This document shows positions 57,869-64,000 of a stretch of 64,000 bases of DNA, one piece after another; position 1 is the first letter of the stretch; the number at the start of each line of letters is the position of its first letter. A program made the translations under genes and the position numbers. Source of the stretch: Antrodiella citrinella (lineage: Eukaryota > Basidiomycota > Agaricomycetes > Polyporales > Steccherinaceae); contig SGPM01000139.1 in NCBI GenBank assembly GCA_004802725.1, positions 1 to 64,000 on the forward strand, written 5' to 3'. A model generated the notes under the pieces. It had not been told where the DNA came from and did not search any database. It saw nothing but the letters and a program-made list of their open reading frames with translations.

Positions 57869-60380
57869 CTAGATTCCGAGATCTAGGTTCGTTGACAACC
57901 AGTCAGCAAGCTTATCCTGACTCCTGAGTGGAGGTAACGTGGACAGACTTACCTTCCAACAGCCGACGCGTCGCATCTTCACTGATGTTTGCAGTAGCCC
58001 GTCTCGCAAGAAGCTTCTCCGTCCTGAACTTCTCATACAGAACCTCCTTCGTGCGAACCTTGAGCATCTGATCAAACAACCATTCAGCTTCTTTCCCCGC
58101 ACAACACACCCAACACAACGCGCGCAACCCAAAAAGCGGGAACAAAGAAATCAAAAATGGAATGGACGTGACTCTCACCTTCATATGCGTGGACAACACC
58201 GCAGTTCGAAGCGCGGCGAAGTCGCAATGCTCCGGGGACAGAACGTCGACAGTACCCCACCGGAAGCGTCTCACAAACACGCCTTTCAGGTCTGCCGGCG
58301 GCCCAGCCAGATAAGAAAAGTTCTGTCGACTGGACGAGCCGTCTGTGGGGGACACGGGTGACGTGACGCTCGATTCGGCAACGGAGATTGGGTGGCCGTC
58401 TTCTGAGGGTGCAGGCATGGACGAGCCTTCTGCCGTGTCCGTCGCCGAGTGGGCCTCGGACATGGGGGAGACGGGACGTGGACGGGGAGTCTTGCGTCGA
58501 TTGTGTTCGGGAGCGATGAGGGCGAACGGAAGCGTCTCTCCGAGGTCACCTTTCGCGACGATGTGGGCGGAGAAACGTACACTTGCGACGCTCTCGACGT
58601 CGACGATCTCCGAAGCAACAGGCTCGTTCGCAGACTCCGACAGCTCGCGTCGCGACCGCGAATGTGACATGCGCCGTTTGGCGATCCGAGAACGGAGTTT
58701 GATGATAGGGCGGGACGTGCGTTCTTCCTGAGCATCACTGCCCTCGTCTCCGTCATCGTCGCCGTCGCCATCACCTTCTTCACTCTGGCTGGCAGTCTCT
58801 GTCGCGCCAGTCCTGTCCCCATTGGTGTGTCCGTTGGATCTCCCTCGGGCCGCAGGCTTTGCTTCTTGGGGAGCTTTGATAGGCCCGAAAACGCCAAAGT
58901 CCATACCAGCCGCGTCCAAATCGCGTCGAATAACCTTCTTGATCGCAGTGAGCTTATCATTCGTCAGCGAGTCCGCGCGCGCAATAACGGGAAGCACGTT
59001 CGCGCGTTTCGACATTCGCCGAATGACGTGGATGTCAGCGGGAGACATGGTGAGACTGGTCCATTCTTCGTCATAGTCGGACTCGTTGTCCGAGTCATCG
59101 TCTTTGGGTGGTGTGTTGTCGTGGTGAGAGATGGTGGTTTCGGAGCGGGTTCTTGAGGGGAGAAGGGAGAGGGCTTTCCTGGCGGTTGCGGACATGATGC
59201 TGAACGGATCAACGGTATATATACACCTAGCAAACGCGTCAGAATGCACGCAATGGTGCAACCAACGCATATTAGCACTCACAGATGTATGTGCTGGTCT
59301 CCTTTGCTCTGCCGGACGACCTTGGATTCCTAGGTAGTCCAAGTAAAGTCAGTACAAAGAACCATTCAGCTTTACATCATGTCGACAAACGTCCACTATA
59401 AAGAAAAAGTGACAGCACACAGCAAGCGGGAATTTCAAATAGACCGTCAGAGCGCGTCCACCTCGAGCGAAAACGGCCCCTTTCCCAAAGAAAATCAAGC
59501 AACGAACAAAGAACATGGTTGGACGTACCTCACTGAGGGTATCTGCGAATTGCGTGTCCATATACTTTACAATACTCGTCACCTGCCTCTCCAGCTTGAG
59601 CTCGTGTCCGTGCTGGAAGTCCAGCCCGGGGGTATCGATCACACTCAGCAGCAGCCGGTCGTACTTGCTCTCGCAGATCTCGACGCACGCCGCCTGGATC
59701 CCCTCCGTGCGTTTCGGCGACCCGCGCAGGAAGGACTCCATGTTCGCGCGCTGGTCCGCCGTGGCGGTCGGCGAGATGTCCGCAGTGTCGAGCAGGAGGC
59801 GCAAAAGGGAGGTCTTGCCTGTGCCTTGTGCCCCTACGATCTACGTGTTCGCCGTATCAGTATAAGACCCAGGCATAGCGTACACACCCGCGCGAGGATG
59901 GGAAGGAACGAGCGACAAAGAGAAAGAGAGACGCACCATGATGTTGAACGTCGTCGGGTTCCTCGCCCTCTTCTGGCTCGGCCGCGGCCGCGCATGCACG
60001 CCCTTCCGGCCCTCAAACGCAGATGGCGGGTGCGAGCTCATGTACAACGCCGAGATCGCTGACCCCTTCCCATCTTTCGTCTTCCCATTCCCGTTCGCCC
60101 CAGCAGCACCATTCTCCTTTGCAGGCGCAGTCCAAAACGGCTTGTGGAAGGGTATGGGCCCTTCGACGGAGTGCAAAGCGGTCTTGGTCGCGCCGTGCGA
60201 CGGGCTCTGCGGCACGGCGGTCGTCGGAGAGGACGGGAGGGCGGAGAGGTCGACGAGGTTTTCGGGCCAGGGTATACCCTGCGCCGAGAGCTCGGGGAGC
60301 GAAGGTGACGTGCGGATGAACGGAGGCCCGCCCGAGAACGTCGAGTCGTTCTTTTGGTGTTTACGACGGAAGGAAAACAT
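57869..60380 (-). CDS. Divergent septin-type GTPase (copy 1)
   Basis: Septin-family GTPase with unusual insertions. The start is MFSFRRKHQKNDSTFSGGPP, then a disordered region of about 120 residues. The G domain has NIMIVGAQGTGKTSLLRLLL (P-loop), LLLSVIDTPGLDFQHG (G3), GDQHIHLCIY and RANVLPVIARADSLTNDKLT (G4 region). A disordered acidic insertion of about 190 residues (roughly 58350-58900) follows. After that come LPFALIAPEHNRR, RRFRWGTVDVLSPEHCDFAA and LRTAVLSTHMK, which correspond to the septin-unique element and last helix. A 3' intron joins THMK to VRTKEVLYEKFRTEKLLARR. A final intron of about 70 nt (donor at RRLLE) gives the end DLGI at 57869; without it the frame stops at 57912. No C-terminal coiled coil is visible. 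Tandem with copy 2 on the same strand. Confidence 0.85.
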
Positions 60381-61216
60381 AGCTAGTTGGGGTGTGAAAG
60401 AAAGAGCGCGAAACGCGTTGGTGTTGGCACGAAGGTGACCAGTGCGAAAGGAACGTCGGGACCACGGGCGGTGAGAAAACGAGTGGTGTGCCGCTATCAA
60501 TAAGCTTCACTGTCACTCGTGGACTGTGGTATGCTCTTCCGGCGAGCGAGGAAGAGAGCGTTGAGTAGCAACGAGAGAAGAAACAAAGAGATAACTAGTC
60601 GATAACCAGTCTCCAGCGACGGCGACCCATTCGTTGATCCAATTCCCCATCGGCTAAATACGGCACACGCGAAATACGCGTCGCGTACATTTCTTGCAAA
60701 CGAAGAAATCACTATAGTACATGTCTTCCATGCGGAACTACGATACGACGGACGAGGAAAGAGCAAAAACAACCTGTGTGGACCTAGGAAAGAAAGAGAA
60801 ACGAGATGTTGTAGTAAGAGGCAGACACCAGGCACGCAAACAATCAAGAAATCAGTCACAAAAAAAAGAAAAGCGGAAAGCTGAAGGTCTACAAAGAGCA
60901 AACGAGATGTGTAAAATGGATGTATGTGGTCAATATGTGAAAATGAGGAATGTTATATGAGAACGGAATGAGATTCACGAGCAATGTATATGGGGCGAGG
61001 GCGACGACAGCAGACAGATGGGGGAGGGGATGGTTTAAAAATGCAACGCCTTCTACGCTTCTCTCTTTATGTCAGGAGTCAGACGGAGGGGAGAGATAGA
61101 TGAACGATTGAACGGATGGGCGACATGACAGGACAGAAAAACACAGATGGGATGGTGGTCGATTGTTATATGCGAATGACATGGGAAATAAAAACAACAG
61201 TCCGACAGACGAAGGC
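60381..61216. other. Intergenic region between the two septin-like genes
   Basis: Spacer on the upstream side of copy 1 and downstream of the zinc-cluster end. Purine-rich stretches at about 60750-61000; no gene is supported. Confidence 0.5.
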
Positions 61217-62626
61217 TCAAGGCTGAGCAACGACGACAGTAGTAGGCGGCTGCAGAAAACCGTCCATAATACGCATTTTCTTGTTGCTCAACTGCGGCGT
61301 GCCCATATCCAGTGGACGTTTCAGGTCCGCCGGACCCTCACCGCCTCCACCATCAACTCGAAGATTGTTGTTCGAGTCAATGTGACGGAGGTAGATGCTC
61401 GTCGCACCACCAGACGGTAATGTTGGGTGCACAGTCAAGCCAGAGGGCGATGAGCGGAGTGACGTGGAAGCAGAGGCGGAGGGTGGCACAGCGGGCGTCG
61501 TGCCTCGCCCACTCGCAGTCCTAGGACGACCCTTGGGGTTAGCACCGGACGGGTCATTCACGTAATTGCATTCCAGAGATCGGCGAGCACAGCTACCACA
61601 CTTCGGGTGACCTCCGTCGCACTTCGTCTTACGAGCTACAAGTAAGAGTGATGATTAATACCCATCAGCGCGACCACGAAGCGCATATGAGAGACGTACT
61701 GCGGCAGTAGTTGCATGCGACAACTTTCGAGCCAAACCCGGACCCCCTGCTTCCTTTAGTCGAAGCAGAGGACGTCCTCCGGCGTCCCTGGTTCTGCTGA
61801 GCCTCCACCGCTGCCGCGTTCCTCAACGGTAGCAATGCATGCTCATGAGACCCATTCAACGACGCCGAGTTCAACGTCGCAATCGGCGGAAGCTCATGAC
61901 TGCCATTCCCATTCAGTTTCGACGACAGCGCATACCCACCCCTCGTGTCTGACGGAGACGACGAGATTAACGCCGACGCAGTCTGGGCCATAGGTGGCAA
62001 CAAGGGTCCTGGAGGCTGGTCATCCCGTCGATCAATCGTCTGCATCAACGGAGGCAACGTGATCTCCGACATGGTGACAAGATCGCCTTTCGAGTTCCTT
62101 CGCGAAGACCCTTTAGACGTTGAGGGCACTTCTGGGGAGGCCGAGGGGTCCAGGTCAGCTGAACGCTCTCCGCTGTCGTCCTCGCTTTCGCTGGCACCTT
62201 CCTCGTACTGCTTGCGACGCCTTCCACCGTTCCCCCTGCGCTTGTGGGACACGGTATAATCACAGGTGTGATTTCGCTTGAAGCACTGGCTGCAGGCTGG
62301 CCGTCCGCCGTCGCATTTCAATTTGCGGGCTGTGGAGAATCGGAGGTGAATATCACATGTACAAGATGATCATCCCACGTAACCGAACGGCTAGTGAGAA
62401 TGGGTCCGACTTACATCGGCAGAAATTGCAGGCTACGGTAATCTTCTTCGTACGCTGACGCGATCCTGCAAACGGAGTCGTCGGTCAGGAACTGACGGAC
62501 TGAGATCAGGAAACCAGACTACTCACTGGAAGAAGACGAGGTTTTCGGGGAGAGCTCTATCACAGAGATGGCCTGGGCTGAGACGGTGGAAGTCGAGCAA
62601 TCCGCGTTGAGAGAGGAGCGAGGCAT
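61217..62626 (-). other. Dual Zn2Cys6 module (alternative stand-alone gene)
   Basis: If separate, translation could begin at the in-frame Met at 62624-62626 (MPRSSLNADCSTSTVSAQAI). Cluster 1 spans an intron at 62337-62414: ACNFCRSRKLKCDGGRPACS, then QCFKRNHTCDY. Its six Cys follow the CX2CX6CX5-12CX2CX6-8C pattern. A disordered Ser/Pro region of about 150 residues follows. Cluster 2 spans an intron near 61635-61699: ACNYCRTRKTKCDGGHPKCG, then SCARRSLECNY, with the same spacing. Zn2Cys6 proteins are fungal transcription factors that bind CGG-type sites. No fungal-TF middle homology region is seen downstream. Two clusters in one chain are uncommon. Confidence 0.75.
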
Positions 62627-64000
62627 AGACAGAGACGGGTGGCGAGACGAATTCACAGCTGCGTGTGGCGCCGTGTCGATCGCCAGGATAGGACGAGCTG
62701 CACCGCCATTGAGGGACGGCAAGCGGTGTCCTGGAATCTGTTGGAGTCGGGAGGATGGTGGAGGCAAGGCGTCAGGAGGCAGTTCGCCCTTGTACCTCTC
62801 AAAGAGATACTCTCTTGTGTACTTTTGGAGTGTCTATGGAGAGATAGAAGCACGGAGAGATCCCGAATAAGCGAACTGTGACAACAAGGAATTGCAACGG
62901 CAACTATAAAAGGTATTACCTCCATGTGGTGAAATATAGCTCCACGAAGATAGACAAAGTCGCAGTGATTGCGGTCCATAATGTCTAGGGATCCCCATCT
63001 GTACGTACGCACGAACTTGCCAAGCTGGATTTTAGAACGAATGTGGCGCTTGGGCGAGTGATAAGATGGGTCGTATTGAGCCGCAATCTCATGGCGATTG
63101 GGGGCAGCTCTGACCACACCGTCGCTGTGCGAAAACACGTCGGGAGAGATGAGCGCGAAAGGCAGTCTCAGCAGCGACGGCGCGACGGGGGAAGCAGGGG
63201 ATGACGTCGAGCCGTTGGCGTACCCATGTGACGGCTCTCCGTTGTTGTATTTTGGCGGTGTCAGGTCGGGGTTCTCATACTGGGACACGGGGTCTACGTC
63301 GAAAATGCCGAAGCCGATACCCGCTTCGGCCAAGTCGCGTCGAATAGCGAGCTTCACGGCTGCCAAACGGTCGTTAGTGAGCGTGTCGGCCCTCGCCACA
63401 ACGGGAAGTACATTGACGCGCGAAGAGAGGGCGCGAATGGTGATGATATCCGAGGCAGGGAGCTTGGGTTGACAGTGTGTCGGGTTGGTGGGGAGGGGCG
63501 GTTCGAGAATGACACGCTCTGGTTCAGATTTGGTGTGACTGTCGGCACGGGGTCGAGAAAGGAGGGGCGCGGGTGGCGCGGAGACCGACGGTGGAAGGAC
63601 ATCGTCTGGGTCCAAAAAGTATATACAGCTGGGGCACGTGGTCAGCGTGTGGGCAAGTGTATATATGCGCCGAGTTGACACCTACAGATGTACATGGTGG
63701 TCGCCAGCCACAGCTTTGTGAGGCTATGGAGAGGGGGAATGAGAGATTCAGTACGGGTTCCGGAAGCGTCTAAGTGGAGGCGCTCACATCGTGGACGCTC
63801 TCCGTGAACTTGCCCTCGACGTGACGGAGGATGTCCTGGACTGTTCTATGGGACGCGGCCTCGTCAGTGAAATCGAGGGAAGGGGTGTCGATGAGGGTGA
63901 GCTGGAGGGGCTCCTGGACGTCTGCACCCTCCTCGTCTGCCAGCTCAACATTGACCGAGACCGATCTGAGGTGGGTGGTATGGCCCGAACAGGCCTGGAC
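61217..64000 (-). CDS. Septin-type GTPase joined in frame to two Zn2Cys6 clusters (5' end outside window)
   Basis: The gene runs off the right edge, so the P-loop is not seen. Visible septin parts in order: LQLTLIDTPSLDFTDEAA (G3, with Ser where Gly is expected), GDHHVHLCIYFLDPDDVLPP, a Pro-rich insertion, SSRVNVLPVVARADTLTNDR (G4), LPFALISPDVFSHSDG, and RTYRWGSLDIMDRNHCDFVY, LRGAIFHHME. A phase-0 intron (62834-62919) joins this to TLQKYTREYLFERYKGELPP, which aligns with the septin C-terminal helix. The same exon continues without a stop into a Ser-rich linker and, through further phase-matched introns, into QRTKKITVACNFCRSRKLKC and KVVACNYCRTRKTKCDGGHP, two Zn2Cys6 clusters. It ends PPTTVVVAQP. 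The fusion is an inference from reading frame; a separate zinc-cluster gene beginning at 62626 is the alternative. Confidence 0.7.

Overview
The window is intron-dense nuclear DNA of a filamentous basidiomycete, most likely an Agaricomycete (mushroom-forming fungus). Nearly every gene is cut by 45-110 nt GT-AG introns. Two membrane-protein families characteristic of Agaricomycetes (DUF6534 and DUF6535 types) are present, and the housekeeping set (FEN1, NOP12, RIF1, SEN15, FKBP12, THI4, chorismate mutase) is fungal. All gene calls come from reading spliced frames by eye; no database search was possible.

Layout. 0.7-8.8 kb: FEN1 (+), NOP12-like nucleolar RRM protein (-), and a YEATS2-like chromatin protein (+) that shares a 163 bp divergent promoter with NOP12. 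9.5-20.8 kb: membrane proteins: DUF6534 (+), a BRI3-like proline-rich protein (+), DUF6535 (-), and an Nha1/Sod2-type Na+/H+ antiporter (-). 20.8-24.2 kb is gene-poor. 24.2-29.9 kb: a DHA2-type MFS transporter (+) and an SV2-like MFS transporter (-). 31.3-37.5 kb: a tiny CYSTM-like cysteine-rich protein and the large telomere/replication-timing factor RIF1 (both +). 38.0-41.8 kb: an alpha/beta hydrolase and a second DHA2-type MFS paralogue (both -). 43.8-57.4 kb: SEN15 (-), an unresolved coding-like tract, FKBP12 (+), a hotdog thioesterase (+), a decayed coiled-coil region, THI4 (-), nitronate monooxygenase (+) and chorismate mutase (+). 57.9-64.0 kb: two divergent septin-type GTPase genes in tandem on the minus strand. 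The second runs off the window edge.

The most unusual observation is at the right end. The second septin-like gene reads without a stop, through a phase-consistent intron, into a downstream region encoding two separate Zn2Cys6 binuclear clusters. The simplest reading is a septin GTPase fused to a dual zinc-cluster DNA-binding protein; two abutting genes, with the zinc-cluster gene starting at an internal Met, cannot be excluded. Other points of interest are micro-exons of 11 and 14 nt (hydrolase, thioesterase), a start codon alone on its coding exon (FKBP12), PP1-docking motifs in RIF1, and an apparent frame break inside RIF1.

Most neighbours have unrelated housekeeping roles, and I see no metabolic cluster. 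Possible functional groupings are limited to transport (NHA1, three MFS) and genome maintenance or chromatin (FEN1, RIF1, YEATS2-like). Eight ambiguous bases, seven of them between 13,871 and 14,188, mark a weak spot in the assembly.
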